Assembly: GCA_045630265.1 (NCBI GenBank)
Contig: JAZQSV010000022.1
Coordinates: 1-21,711, forward strand
Origin: UMGS1279 sp045630265
GTDB lineage: Bacteria > Bacillota > Clostridia > Oscillospirales > Acutalibacteraceae
DNA: 21,711 nt
Direction: 5' to 3'
In this document: positions 1 through 6,679 of the stretch, one piece after another
How the letters are laid out: every line of letters starts with the position of its first letter
Numbering within the stretch: position 1 is the first letter of the stretch
Made by a program: the position numbers and the translations under genes
Notes under the pieces: generated by a model
What the model was told of the DNA's origin: nothing
Databases searched by the model: none
Seen by the model: the letters and a program-made list of their open reading frames with translations, nothing else

Positions 1-386
1 TTGTGGGATATTATGCTTTGCATGGCTTTATCCATTGCCACATAGAAATTATCCTTTGTATAAGGTTTGAGCAAATAATGTGTGGCATCCACACCGAAAG
101 CTTCCAGGGCGTGGTCGGTGGAAGATGTTAGGAAAATAATGTGGCTTTTTACCCCGCGGCTGCGAAGTTCGGTGGCGATGCTCATTCCGGTAACACCCGG
201 CATATAAATATCCAAAAGATAGATATCGTATATCGTGCCTTTCTCCGTTGCATCAATAAGTTCTGATGAGACAACAAAAACGTCTATTTCGCACTGCACC
301 TCTGTATCTGCCATATAAAGGTTCAGCATCTTCTCTGCTGCATCCCGTAACTCTTTTTCATCGTCACATATAGCGATTTTAAGCAC
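1..386 (-). CDS. Response regulator receiver domain, LytTR/AgrA type (partial)
   Basis: The gene starts here and runs off the left edge; about 128 residues are visible. It is a CheY-like receiver domain of a two-component system. The protein opens LKIAICDDEKE, giving the acidic pair that binds metal. LLDIYMPG carries the phospho-acceptor aspartate, FLTSS the conserved threonine, and LLKPYT the conserved lysine. The phrase DHALEAFGVDATHYLLKP is typical of response regulators that end in a LytTR DNA-binding domain, but that half lies outside the window, so the output domain is inferred. The start is a GTG with an AAGGTG ribosome site five bases upstream; an ATG nearby runs straight into a stop. 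It is not Spo0A, which is usually found beside spoIVB. No sensor kinase is visible. Confidence 0.85.
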   Translation of the reverse strand, partial: MLKIAICDDEKELRDAAEKMLNLYMADTEVQCEIDVFVVSSELIDATEKGTIYDIYLLDIYMPGVTGMSIATELRSRGVKSHIIFLTSSTDHALEAFGVDATHYLLKPYTKDNFYVAMDKAMQSIISH

Positions 387-439
387 TACATCACCTTCTT
401 TCCAACGCATTTGTGCGTGGATATAATTTCGTAAATTAC

Positions 440-468
440 ATTATATCATAAATTCTTTCAAATTTCTA
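440..468 (-). promoter_or_regulatory. Candidate sigma-A promoter for the response regulator
   Basis: Read on the minus strand there is TAGAAA, 17 bases, then a perfect TATAAT, about 55 bases before the GTG start. The -10 is perfect but the -35 matches only four of six positions. The surrounding DNA is very AT-rich, so a chance match is possible. Confidence 0.4.
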
Positions 469-540
469 CGTGTTTTTATGACCTTGTAAAACTTTAGAAA
501 AAAAGAGTAGAAATTTTTTTGATTGGAATACCAAATAGCA

Positions 541-572
541 AACCGGATGAACATATGCATTCACCCGGCTTT
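541..572 (-). terminator. Possible hairpin terminator after the recombinase remnant
   Basis: The arms CCGGATGA (543-550) and TCACCCGG (561-568) can pair with one mismatch around a ten-base loop. On the minus strand only a weak T-rich tail follows, while on the plus strand a TTTT tail follows. It could be a weak terminator or a leftover of the mobile element end. Confidence 0.35.
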
Positions 573-582
573 TACTATTTCA

Positions 583-807
583 TCAGTCTTTGAAACTATA
601 CTCTACAAAAATATGCTTGTCTACATCTACTGTAACTTTTTCAACGAATGCATCTAGAATTTCGGCAGTTAATACACTTGATTTTTGAAACACTCTCAAA
701 AGGCGCGTCCACTCCTTGTACAGATCCATCTTTTCGTCCATAACAACAAGTTGTCTGTCCTCGTTTTGATCAATACTCGACACTCGTACATAACCATATA
801 TATTCAT
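583..807 (-). pseudogene. Serine recombinase remnant, internally deleted
   Basis: The 74-residue frame joins the two ends of a serine recombinase and lacks the middle. The N-terminus (YGYVRVSSIDQNEDRQL, residues about 4-20) is the start of the resolvase catalytic domain, including the RVS motif with the nucleophile serine. From about residue 30 the sequence resembles the extreme C-terminus of large serine recombinases (LTAEILDAFVEKVTVD, ending EYSFKD). A full-length large recombinase has about 500 residues, so most of the catalytic and DNA-binding regions are missing. The reading frame is continuous across the join, and the start with its AGGGGGA ribosome site is intact, so the deletion is in frame. 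No catalysis is expected. It is most simply a scar of a lost integrative element. The C-terminal assignment comes from recalled family resemblance. Confidence 0.7.
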
Positions 808-833
808 AAAATCCCCCTGTCCATATTATAAAA

Positions 834-866
834 AATTGTCGAGATTACAAATGAATCTCGACAATT
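834..866 (-). terminator. Rho-independent terminator of spoIVB
   Basis: A perfect 11-bp stem (836-846 with 854-864, arm TTGTCGAGATT) with a seven-base loop lies just past the spoIVB stop. On the minus strand it is followed by a run of T. The plus strand also has a T run, so it may work both ways. Confidence 0.9.
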
Positions 867-870
867 TTTA

Positions 871-2121
871 TTACGATGCCTCTTTTAACTTTTTCTCTTC
901 TGCCACGCTTTGTGCTGTTTCGAGCATATTCTCTGCAAATATTGCATATCCCTTTGTCGGGTCGTCTATAAGCACGTGTGTAACCGCACCAATGAGTTTT
1001 CCGTTTTGCAAAATAGGGCTGCCCGACATCCCTTGCACTATGCCTCCTGTTACTTCTAAAAGTCGTTTGTCTGTAATTTTTATAGAAATATTTTTAGTAA
1101 TACTGTTAGTATGATTTATTTTTGTTATCTCGCAGTCATAAAGGGTCGGTGTGCCGCCGTCTATGGTAGAAAGGATTTGTGCCTTGCCTTCGGTTATCTC
1201 TTGTCTGAGGGCAATTTTTAGCAGTTTAGAGGGCTCATAATCCATAGCTTTGGAAGAATATACTCCCGTGTCGCAGTTTAGGAGCATATTTCCTAAATCA
1301 AAATTGGTAAACCGACCGATAAGTCCGCCCGGTGTTCCCGATTTACCTTTATTAACGCTCACTATTTCGGCTGTTACAAGTCTACCGCTGTCTAGTGATA
1401 ATGGTATTCCCGTATCATTATCACAAACGGCATGCCCTAATCCCGCTACAACGCCAAGTGATGGACTGTAAAAGGTCAGAGTTCCGATACCTGCGCTACT
1501 GTCCTTTACCCAGACGCCCGCCTTATATTTACCTGTAGAGTAAGAAAGCTCGGGAGTTACACTTACTGTCAGTTTCTTATTATTTCTTTTAATAACAAAG
1601 GTAATTTTATTGCCGTTTGATTTTTCTATTAAGTCTGCTACGTCCTCATTAGATTTAACAACCTTGCCACCCACTGTCAAAATATAATCTCCTACCTCTA
1701 TCCCTGCGTCCTTGGCGGGCGATTTATTTCCTCTTTCGGTATCAACCGTGTCCACGCGAACCACCAAAACTCCTTCGGTATATATCTTTATTCCAAAAGG
1801 CTCGCCAAGCACCAACACCTCTTCGCCACTAATTACAGAAATATTTACATCCTTTACGGGAAAAATATTAAATAGACTAAGTTTTGCGATTTTGTTTTTA
1901 TCTGTTTTTGCCTCACCGCCAACGCTTGAAATAGCGTCTGTTTTATAGCTAACAGATAAAGGCAATTTACTGTTTAAGTTAAGTTTTTCATCATTTAATA
2001 CAGAAAAGCTGTCAGGCGTGGATTTGTGTAAATAACCTATAAGGCCCAAAACCGTTATACTAAAGACCACTAATAAAACAAAAAGCGGTCTAATTATAAA
2101 TTTTTTTATTTTATAATACAT
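871..2121 (-). CDS. spoIVB: SpoIVB signalling serine peptidase
   Basis: SpoIVB is the S55-family serine peptidase made in the forespore. It is secreted into the intermembrane space and cleaves SpoIVFA, which triggers pro-sigma-K processing in the mother cell. The 416-residue length matches the roughly 425 residues of Bacillus SpoIVB. A single N-terminal membrane segment spans about residues 11-30. A PDZ domain lies at about 105-190, with the usual AGIEVGDYILTVGG. The peptidase domain carries His230 in GLGHAVCD, Asp351, and Ser366 in VQGMSGSP. These have the same spacing as His236, Asp363 and Ser378 of the Bacillus enzyme, so the catalytic triad looks intact. The ATG start has a perfect AAAGGAGG site five bases upstream. 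In most endospore formers spo0A follows directly; here a terminator and a recombinase remnant follow instead. Confidence 0.97.
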   Translation of the reverse strand: MYYKIKKFIIRPLFVLLVVFSITVLGLIGYLHKSTPDSFSVLNDEKLNLNSKLPLSVSYKTDAISSVGGEAKTDKNKIAKLSLFNIFPVKDVNISVISGEEVLVLGEPFGIKIYTEGVLVVRVDTVDTERGNKSPAKDAGIEVGDYILTVGGKVVKSNEDVADLIEKSNGNKITFVIKRNNKKLTVSVTPELSYSTGKYKAGVWVKDSSAGIGTLTFYSPSLGVVAGLGHAVCDNDTGIPLSLDSGRLVTAEIVSVNKGKSGTPGGLIGRFTNFDLGNMLLNCDTGVYSSKAMDYEPSKLLKIALRQEITEGKAQILSTIDGGTPTLYDCEITKINHTNSITKNISIKITDKRLLEVTGGIVQGMSGSPILQNGKLIGAVTHVLIDDPTKGYAIFAENMLETAQSVAEEKKLKEAS

Positions 2122-2146
2122 TTATACCTCCTTTTCCTTGCAAAAT

Positions 2147-2176
2147 TAATATGTGTAGAATTAAATTTTTTAGACA
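2147..2176 (-). promoter_or_regulatory. spoIVB: Candidate sigma-G (forespore) promoter of spoIVB
   Basis: On the minus strand the -10-like CATATTA (2147-2153) fits the sigma-G/sigma-F class CATnnTA. TGTCTA (2171-2176) sits 17 bases upstream in the -35 position and matches TGAATA at four of six bases. Transcription would begin about 20 bases before the spoIVB ATG. Forespore expression of spoIVB is established in Bacillus; the promoter here is inferred from the motif. Confidence 0.5.
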
Positions 2177-2213
2177 AGAGGAAAAGTGGAAAAGGAAAAT
2201 CAAAATTTTTTTT

Positions 2214-2251
2214 AAAATAAAAAAAGTTCCCACCGAAAATGGTAGGAACTT
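2214..2251 (-). terminator. Terminator of the ABC importer operon
   Basis: The arms 2224-2234 and 2241-2251 (AAGTTCCCACC with GGTAGGAACTT) form an 11-position stem with one mismatch, followed on the minus strand by seven T and then a T-rich tail. It lies right after the stop of the ATPase gene and separates the importer from spoIVB. Confidence 0.85.
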
Positions 2252-2257
2252 AAAAAA

Positions 2258-3052
2258 TTATGAAAGTAGCATACGGTCATTAGCAAAGGAACCGCCACTT
2301 GCTTTTTCAAATAGCTCAAGCAAATCTGAAACCTGAAGTTTTTTCTTGTCTTCGCCTGAAACGTCAAAAATAATTTCGCCGTTATTCATCATAATCAAAC
2401 GATTGCCAAGTCTAATTGCATCCTTCATATTATGGGTTATCATAACACTTGTAAGCTTTGATTCATTAATAATTTCATCTGTAATCTCCAAAACCTTTGC
2501 TGCGGTTTTAGGGTCAAGCGCGGCTGTATGCTCATCTAATAAAAGCAACTTTGGTTTGTTAACTGAAGCCATAAGAAGCGTAAGAGCCTGCCTTTGGCCA
2601 CCCGACAAAAGACCAACCTTACTTGAAAGTCTATCTTCGAGCCCTAAATCAAGTTTTTTCAAAAGTTCTCGATAAATTAGACGGTCCGCCTTAGTAATGG
2701 CCCAACCTAGTCCCCTGCGTTTACCTCTGCTAAATGCTAGCGACAAGTTTTCTTCTATCCACATATCGGCAGCGGTACCTGTCATGGGGTCCTGAAAAAC
2801 GCGACCTATAAATTTTGCCCTTTTATACTCCGGAAGGGTTGTAATATCAATACCATCAATTATAATATTGCCATCATCTACAGGAAAAACACCTGCTATC
2901 GCATTAAGGAGTGTGGATTTGCCGGCACCATTACCGCCAATAACAGTCACAAAATCTCCGTCATTGAGGGTTATGGAAACATTTTTTAGCGCTATTTTTT
3001 CATTAACAGTGGCGGGATTAAAAATTTTGGTGATATTTTTGATTTCAAGCAT
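2258..3052 (-). CDS. ABC importer ATP-binding protein (TrpXYZ-type)
   Basis: This is the cytoplasmic ATPase of a three-gene importer. From the chosen start it has 264 residues. Walker A GGNGAGKST is at 39-47, the Q-loop glutamine at 87, the signature LSGGQ at 149-153, Walker B LLLLDE ending at Glu174, and the H-loop His207 in MITHN. All are intact. The set of ATPase, eight-helix permease and PF04392-type lipoprotein is the family typified by the streptococcal tryptophan importer TrpXYZ, but substrates vary and the sequence does not fix them. A longer reading from 3133 is possible, but the ATG at 3052 begins the family-like MLEIKNI and has GGAGGG just upstream. It overlaps the permease stop by eight bases (ATGCTTGA), which suggests translational coupling. 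Confidence 0.93.
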   Translation of the reverse strand: MLEIKNITKIFNPATVNEKIALKNVSITLNDGDFVTVIGGNGAGKSTLLNAIAGVFPVDDGNIIIDGIDITTLPEYKRAKFIGRVFQDPMTGTAADMWIEENLSLAFSRGKRRGLGWAITKADRLIYRELLKKLDLGLEDRLSSKVGLLSGGQRQALTLLMASVNKPKLLLLDEHTAALDPKTAAKVLEITDEIINESKLTSVMITHNMKDAIRLGNRLIMMNNGEIIFDVSGEDKKKLQVSDLLELFEKASGGSFANDRMLLS

Positions 3053-3956
3053 TTTTAGTTCCCTCCACCCTTTTTTTCGAATTTGAGAAATATGTTTTCT
3101 TAAGATGTGGTACTGCAAGGAATACTGCAACAATGAGGGCGGAAAGCATCTTAAGGAAATCAGTATCTAAACCTAAGAAAATAACTGTTTGATAAACAAC
3201 GTAATAAATAATACCGCCCATAATTACGCTAAGCAAACGTATTATAAAATTTTGAGTAAATTGTGATACAAGCGCTTCACCAATAATTACCGCAGCAAGA
3301 CCGATAACAATAGCCCCTCTACCATCGTTTATATCTGCCTTACCGGAATACTGTGCAAGTAAAGCGCCGGAAAGAGCTACAATACCATTTGAAAGCATAA
3401 AACCTATAACCTTATTAAAACTTGTATTTATGCCCTGTGCTCGAGCCATTTTTTCATTACAACCGGTTGCCCTAATTGAAGCTCCGTAACGAGTTCCGAA
3501 AAACCAATAAAGCAATATAATAAGCGCAATACAAAAAAGCGATGCAACTATTAATGAGTTAGCTTTATTAAGCTGACATAAAATTACGTCGAATTTTCTT
3601 GCAGGTAATGCTTGGTTAGATTTGCCCATTATCTTAAGGTTTAGAGACCACAAAATAAGCTGAGTGAGAATGCCCGATAAGATAGCGGGGATACCCATAA
3701 CAGTATGAAAAATACCGGTCAAAAGTCCTGCGGCCATACCCGCTAAAACTGCAACAAACATAGCAGTCCAAACATTCCAGCCCGAAACCATTAGCATTGC
3801 ACAAACTGCCATACCGGTTACCATTGAACCGTCAACGGTGAGATCTGCAAGGTCAAGAATTTTAAAAGTAATATATACACCTATTGCCATTATTCCCCAA
3901 ATAATACCTTGAGAAACTGCACCCGGCATAGCGTTAATAAGATTTCCTATATTCAT
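3045..3956 (-). CDS. ABC importer permease (TrpXYZ-type)
   Basis: A polytopic inner-membrane protein of 303 residues with about eight hydrophobic segments. It is the membrane channel of the importer and belongs to the branched-chain-type permease fold (BPD_transp_2-like). The segment RATGCNEKMARAQGI near residue 185 sits in a cytoplasmic loop and is the likely coupling element that contacts the ATPase. Expressed as a homodimer in related systems (family knowledge). The ATG at 3956 (MNIGNL) was chosen over one five codons earlier because TAGGAG lies five bases upstream of it. The gene lies between the lipoprotein gene, with a strong stem-loop in the gap, and the ATPase gene, which it overlaps by eight bases. 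Confidence 0.92.
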   Translation of the reverse strand: MNIGNLINAMPGAVSQGIIWGIMAIGVYITFKILDLADLTVDGSMVTGMAVCAMLMVSGWNVWTAMFVAVLAGMAAGLLTGIFHTVMGIPAILSGILTQLILWSLNLKIMGKSNQALPARKFDVILCQLNKANSLIVASLFCIALIILLYWFFGTRYGASIRATGCNEKMARAQGINTSFNKVIGFMLSNGIVALSGALLAQYSGKADINDGRGAIVIGLAAVIIGEALVSQFTQNFIIRLLSVIMGGIIYYVVYQTVIFLGLDTDFLKMLSALIVAVFLAVPHLKKTYFSNSKKRVEGTKNA

Positions 3957-3973
3957 ATTTTCTCCTAACATAA

Positions 3974-4014
3974 AACTTTTACACCTGACAGAAAAACTAT
4001 CGGGTGTAAAAGTT
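3974..4014 (-). promoter_or_regulatory. Strong intergenic stem-loop between lipoprotein and permease genes
   Basis: The arms AACTTTTACACC (3974-3985) and GGTGTAAAAGTT (4003-4014) are a perfect 12-bp inverted repeat around a 17-base loop, placed exactly between the two genes of one operon. On the minus strand it is followed only by a short TTTTATG, so it is at best a leaky terminator. Such hairpins commonly stabilise the upstream message or reduce downstream expression, giving more binding protein than membrane parts; that role is inferred. Confidence 0.8.
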
Positions 4015-4028
4015 ACAATACTATTAAA

Positions 4029-4994
4029 TTATGAAAGTTTTTCGTAACCTTCGGGAATGGTAATGCCTAGCTCCTTACAAATATCCTCATTGTACTTTTT
4101 GGCAGGCTTGGTTTCATACTCAATAGGCATTTCTTCAATTTTAGATTCGCCCTTTAGAATTTTTGCAGCCATTAAACCGGTGGTGTAACCTAAGCTCTCA
4201 TAGCTGATAGAAAGAGTGGCAATGCCACAACCCGAACAAATACCGGATTCACCTGCAATAATAGGTGTCTTAGTAGGTAGAACTGCATTATTAATTGTTT
4301 GAGCACACTCTGCAGCTTTATTGTCTGTAGGAATATAGATTGCATCCGATGCGGCGGCAGCAGCAGTAGCAACTGCTGTAACATCATTGGTATCAGAAAA
4401 TTTGAAAATTTCAACGGTAATATTTTTGCCCTCAAGATACTTCTTAACGACCTCTGCTTGGTATACGGAGTTAGGTTCAGCAGAGCAATACAAAATACCA
4501 ACCTTTTTGGCGGTGGGAACAAGGTCCAAAATCATTTGAGCCTGTTCATCTAAGGGCGCAAGGTCCGATGTGCCTGAAATATTGCCACCAACTGTACCAT
4601 CAAAATCTTTAATTTCTAGTGCAACGCCATACTCGGTAATAGATGTTCCTAAAATCGGAATTTCCATAGTAGCATTTGCAGCAGCCTGTAAAGCGGCAGT
4701 TGCGTTTGCCATAATAAGGTCTACGTCTTTTGCGACAAAATCATTTACAATGGTAACGCAGGTATTGCTTTCACCTGCAGCATTTTGGAACAAAAACTCA
4801 ACGTTTTCTTCGCCAAGTTTCTCAATGACTGCCTTTTTAAAGCCTTCAGTTGCAGCATCAAGAGCCGGGTGAGGTGCCAACTGACAAATACCAATGGTGT
4901 ATTTACCATCATCCTTTTTGCCGGTAATGCCACCACAAGCTGTGCACGAAAGCAACATTACTAGGGTTAAGATTATAGCTAATATTTTTTTCAT
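4029..4994 (-). CDS. ABC importer substrate-binding lipoprotein (PF04392 / TrpX-like)
   Basis: An extracellular solute-binding lipoprotein of about 321 residues. The N-terminus has two lysines, a hydrophobic stretch, and then LLSCTACGG; either cysteine could be the lipidated residue, and LLSC is the better lipobox. The mature part begins KYTIGICQLAPHPALD and continues with alternating strands and helices of the two-lobed PF04392 fold, including GILYCSAEPNS and IYIPTDN. Related proteins bind tryptophan or other aromatic amino acids; the ligand here is not determined. The start at 4994 was chosen because AGAGG lies eight bases upstream and the nine-codon longer form would begin inside the promoter palindrome. 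It is the first gene of the importer operon. Confidence 0.92.
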   Translation of the reverse strand: MKKILAIILTLVMLLSCTACGGITGKKDDGKYTIGICQLAPHPALDAATEGFKKAVIEKLGEENVEFLFQNAAGESNTCVTIVNDFVAKDVDLIMANATAALQAAANATMEIPILGTSITEYGVALEIKDFDGTVGGNISGTSDLAPLDEQAQMILDLVPTAKKVGILYCSAEPNSVYQAEVVKKYLEGKNITVEIFKFSDTNDVTAVATAAAAASDAIYIPTDNKAAECAQTINNAVLPTKTPIIAGESGICSGCGIATLSISYESLGYTTGLMAAKILKGESKIEEMPIEYETKPAKKYNEDICKELGITIPEGYEKLS

Positions 4995-5019
4995 TTTAAT
5001 CGCCTCTTTTTTCTTTTTC

Positions 5020-5045
5020 ACTTTATCGCTTTTAGGTGATAAAGT
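5020..5045. promoter_or_regulatory. Perfect palindromic operator at the importer start site
   Basis: ACTTTATC (5020-5027) and GATAAAGT (5038-5045) are exact reverse complements separated by ten bases. The site lies directly downstream of the -10 of the importer promoter and covers the expected transcription start near 5040. It is well placed for a dimeric repressor to block the promoter. The identity of the regulator is unknown. A hairpin in the 5' end of the message is the alternative reading. Confidence 0.65.
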
Positions 5046-5046
5046 A

Positions 5047-5075
5047 AATATAACACCTTTAAACTATTTTGTCAA
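5047..5075 (-). promoter_or_regulatory. Sigma-A promoter of the ABC importer operon
   Basis: On the minus strand: TTGACA (perfect -35, 5070-5075), 17 bases, TATATT (5047-5052). Transcription should start near 5040, leaving a leader of about 45 bases to the ATG at 4994. That is too short for a T-box or other large riboswitch. Confidence 0.88.
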
Positions 5076-5103
5076 GCGATTTTTTTATTTTTTTAATAAA
5101 TTA

Positions 5104-5131
5104 TTGACTTTTTTTAGAAAAAACATAAAAT
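5104..5131 (+). promoter_or_regulatory. Candidate promoter of the Dabb-domain gene
   Basis: TTGACT, 16 bases, TAAAAT, with the expected start about 15 bases before the ATG at 5153. It is divergent from and close to the importer promoter, so a regulator bound in between might affect both. Confidence 0.6.
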
Positions 5132-5152
5132 TAATTATAGGAGATGATAAAA

Positions 5153-5455
5153 ATGGTAAAACATATTATACTTTGGACAATAAAGGATGAATATACTGCA
5201 GAAAAAAAGTGCGAAATTAAGAAAAACGCAAAGCGCGAGCTTGAAGCGCTTGTTGGTAAGGTTCCTGGACTTATAGAGCTTGAGCTACACACCGAAGGTC
5301 TCCCCTCCTCCAATGCCGATATGATGCTTGATAGCACGCTTGAAAGTGTCGAAGCGCTAAAGGGCTACCAAACCAATCCCGACCACGTTGCCGCCGCAAA
5401 CAGCTTTGTAAGGCCTTATACCGATACGCGTTTATGTCTTGATTTTAAGATATAA
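5153..5455 (+). CDS. Stress-responsive A/B barrel (Dabb) domain protein
   Basis: A 100-residue protein opening MVKHIILWTIKDE, the hallmark N-terminus of Dabb-domain proteins (PF07876), a dimeric ferredoxin-like fold. The rest fits: a helix (KKNAKRELEALVGKVPGLIELEL), an acidic strand-turn region, and a closing segment with DHVAAANSFVRPYTDTRLCLDF. Most bacterial members have no defined function; some plant and polyketide relatives are enzymes. The protein has no signal peptide and should be cytoplasmic. The ATG at 5153 was chosen over the one at 5144 because the TAGGAG site would touch the earlier one. It stands alone, with its own promoter and terminator. Confidence 0.88.
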   Translation: MVKHIILWTIKDEYTAEKKCEIKKNAKRELEALVGKVPGLIELELHTEGLPSSNADMMLDSTLESVEALKGYQTNPDHVAAANSFVRPYTDTRLCLDFKI

Positions 5456-5462
5456 GAAAATT

Positions 5463-5497
5463 AAGGAGTAGTGAGCAAAAACTCACTACTCCTTTTT
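5463..5497. terminator. Bidirectional terminator between the Dabb gene and nagA
   Basis: An 11-bp perfect stem (GGAGTAGTGAG with CTCACTACTCC, loop CAAAAA) is extended by an A/T pair zone on both sides. T5 follows on the plus strand and A-rich bases precede it, so it serves both convergent genes, whose stops lie within a few bases of its ends. Confidence 0.93.
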
Positions 5498-5500
5498 ACA

Positions 5501-6568
5501 TTAAATATAAATTTCTCCACCGATTACAGTATCAATAATATTCATATTATCATCTATTATCAAAAAGTCGGCGTCAAAACCTACCTCTAACCTACCCTTA
5601 TTTATTCCCATAAGCTTAGAAGGGGTTTCGGTAGCCATTTTAATTGCTTCGTACTTTTCTATGCCAAACTCAATGGCTTTTTTAACACATTTATAAAGTA
5701 CTGTTGTGGAGCCGTTTAATGCCCCCTCCTCATTGCGACAAATGCCGTCAACAATAAATGCCTTCTTTCCACCAAACATTATCTCACCGTTGTCAGTAAC
5801 GCCTGTAGCGCTGATGCAGTCACTGATAAGAATCATTCTGTCGCTGCCAAGCATTTTATAAAGGCCCAAAACTGCGGCGGGATGAATATGGACGCCATCC
5901 GATATAACCTGAGCGTATAAATCCTCAGTAACAGCGGCGCCAATTAAAGATGGCTCTCTATGCAAAAACGGTGGCATAGCATTAAAGGTATGTGTCAGAC
6001 ACTTAGCACCAGCTTTTGCGGCTTTTACTGCAGTATCATAATCGGCTACAGTGTGTCCAAGGCAAACAACGGCGTTACATTTTTCTATAAACTCAGTAGC
6101 ACCCTCCACCTCGGGAGCGATATTTATAATTTTAACCTGCTCCAAAGCATTAACAACCTCTGCATCAGGCTTTATAACGTATTTACCATTCATAGCTCCG
6201 AGTTTTTTACTGGAAATAAAGGGCCCCTCCATATGAAAGCCAGGAATATTAGCGCCCTTAATATTAGAAATATCCACCGAAACCGCCATTTTAAGCTTTT
6301 CCATAGAAACGGTAAGGGTAGTGGGATACCATGTGGTGGTACCTTGTTTTGCAAAAAAATCAGACATTTCTTCAAGCTTTTCTATATCATCGGTAGGGTC
6401 AAAACCAAGACAACCGTGGGTATGAATATCAACCATACCGGGAATAACCTCTGCGCCTTTAAGGTCTATACCCTCTTCACTTGTTTTTTGAAAGGAAACA
6501 AATTTCCCATCATCTATAATAATATCGGTAATTTCACCTTTAATATTAGCATTTTTAAAAACCTTCAT
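5501..6568 (-). CDS. nagA: N-acetylglucosamine-6-phosphate deacetylase
   Basis: NagA removes acetate from GlcNAc-6-phosphate to give glucosamine-6-phosphate, feeding amino-sugar use and wall recycling. It is a cytoplasmic, metal-dependent amidohydrolase of 355 residues, the normal length. Counted from the chosen ATG, the visible sites are HTH at about 49-51, metal-ligand Glu114 in HMEGPF, His172 in LGHT, His193 in LTHTFNAM, the HIHP pair from 227, and catalytic Asp250 in ISDCISATG. The start at 6568 has AGAGGTGG five bases upstream; an in-frame GTG three codons earlier would overlap that site. No nagB is in the window. It is a single-gene unit convergent with the Dabb gene and divergent from maf. 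Confidence 0.95.
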   Translation of the reverse strand: MKVFKNANIKGEITDIIIDDGKFVSFQKTSEEGIDLKGAEVIPGMVDIHTHGCLGFDPTDDIEKLEEMSDFFAKQGTTTWYPTTLTVSMEKLKMAVSVDISNIKGANIPGFHMEGPFISSKKLGAMNGKYVIKPDAEVVNALEQVKIINIAPEVEGATEFIEKCNAVVCLGHTVADYDTAVKAAKAGAKCLTHTFNAMPPFLHREPSLIGAAVTEDLYAQVISDGVHIHPAAVLGLYKMLGSDRMILISDCISATGVTDNGEIMFGGKKAFIVDGICRNEEGALNGSTTVLYKCVKKAIEFGIEKYEAIKMATETPSKLMGINKGRLEVGFDADFLIIDDNMNIIDTVIGGEIYI

Positions 6569-6587
6569 AATTACCACCTCTAGATTT

Positions 6588-6616
6588 ATTTTAAAGCAAA
6601 AGCATTAAAAAAGCAA
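6588..6616 (-). promoter_or_regulatory. nagA: Candidate promoter of nagA
   Basis: On the minus strand: TTGCTT, 17 bases, TAAAAT, with the -10 about 20 bases before the nagA ATG. The fit is moderate and the leader would be short. Confidence 0.5.
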
Positions 6617-6625
6617 GTGCCTTAA

Positions 6626-6653
6626 TTGACAGATTATAATTTTGTGTTATAAT
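6626..6653 (+). promoter_or_regulatory. maf: Sigma-A promoter of maf
   Basis: A perfect TTGACA and a perfect TATAAT are spaced by 16 bases, about 27 bases before the maf start. The promoter is strong by sequence. Confidence 0.88.
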
Positions 6654-6679
6654 ACTTTATACCGAAAGGGAGTGTTTTT

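Noticed and set aside
1..386. Reading the partial response regulator as Spo0A because spoIVB is nearby
   Set aside because: The receiver motifs (opening LKIAICDDE, then FGVDATHYLLKP) are those of LytTR/AgrA regulators, not Spo0A, and a terminator plus recombinase remnant separate it from spoIVB.
402..418. Small hairpin ACGCA-TTTG-TGCGT before the response regulator
   Set aside because: The stem is only five base pairs, common by chance, and does not cover the ribosome site.
4190..4522. A 110-codon minus-strand frame inside the lipoprotein gene
   Set aside because: It is out of frame with the clearly conserved substrate-binding protein and has a low-complexity, leucine-rich shadow composition.
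4994..5046. T-box or other riboswitch ahead of the amino-acid-type importer
   Set aside because: The leader from the consensus promoter to the ATG is only about 45 bases and has just the palindrome; there is no room for a T-box.
5960..6583. A 207-codon open frame on the plus strand
   Set aside because: It lies opposite nagA, has no family resemblance and no ribosome site; nagA on the minus strand has all catalytic motifs.
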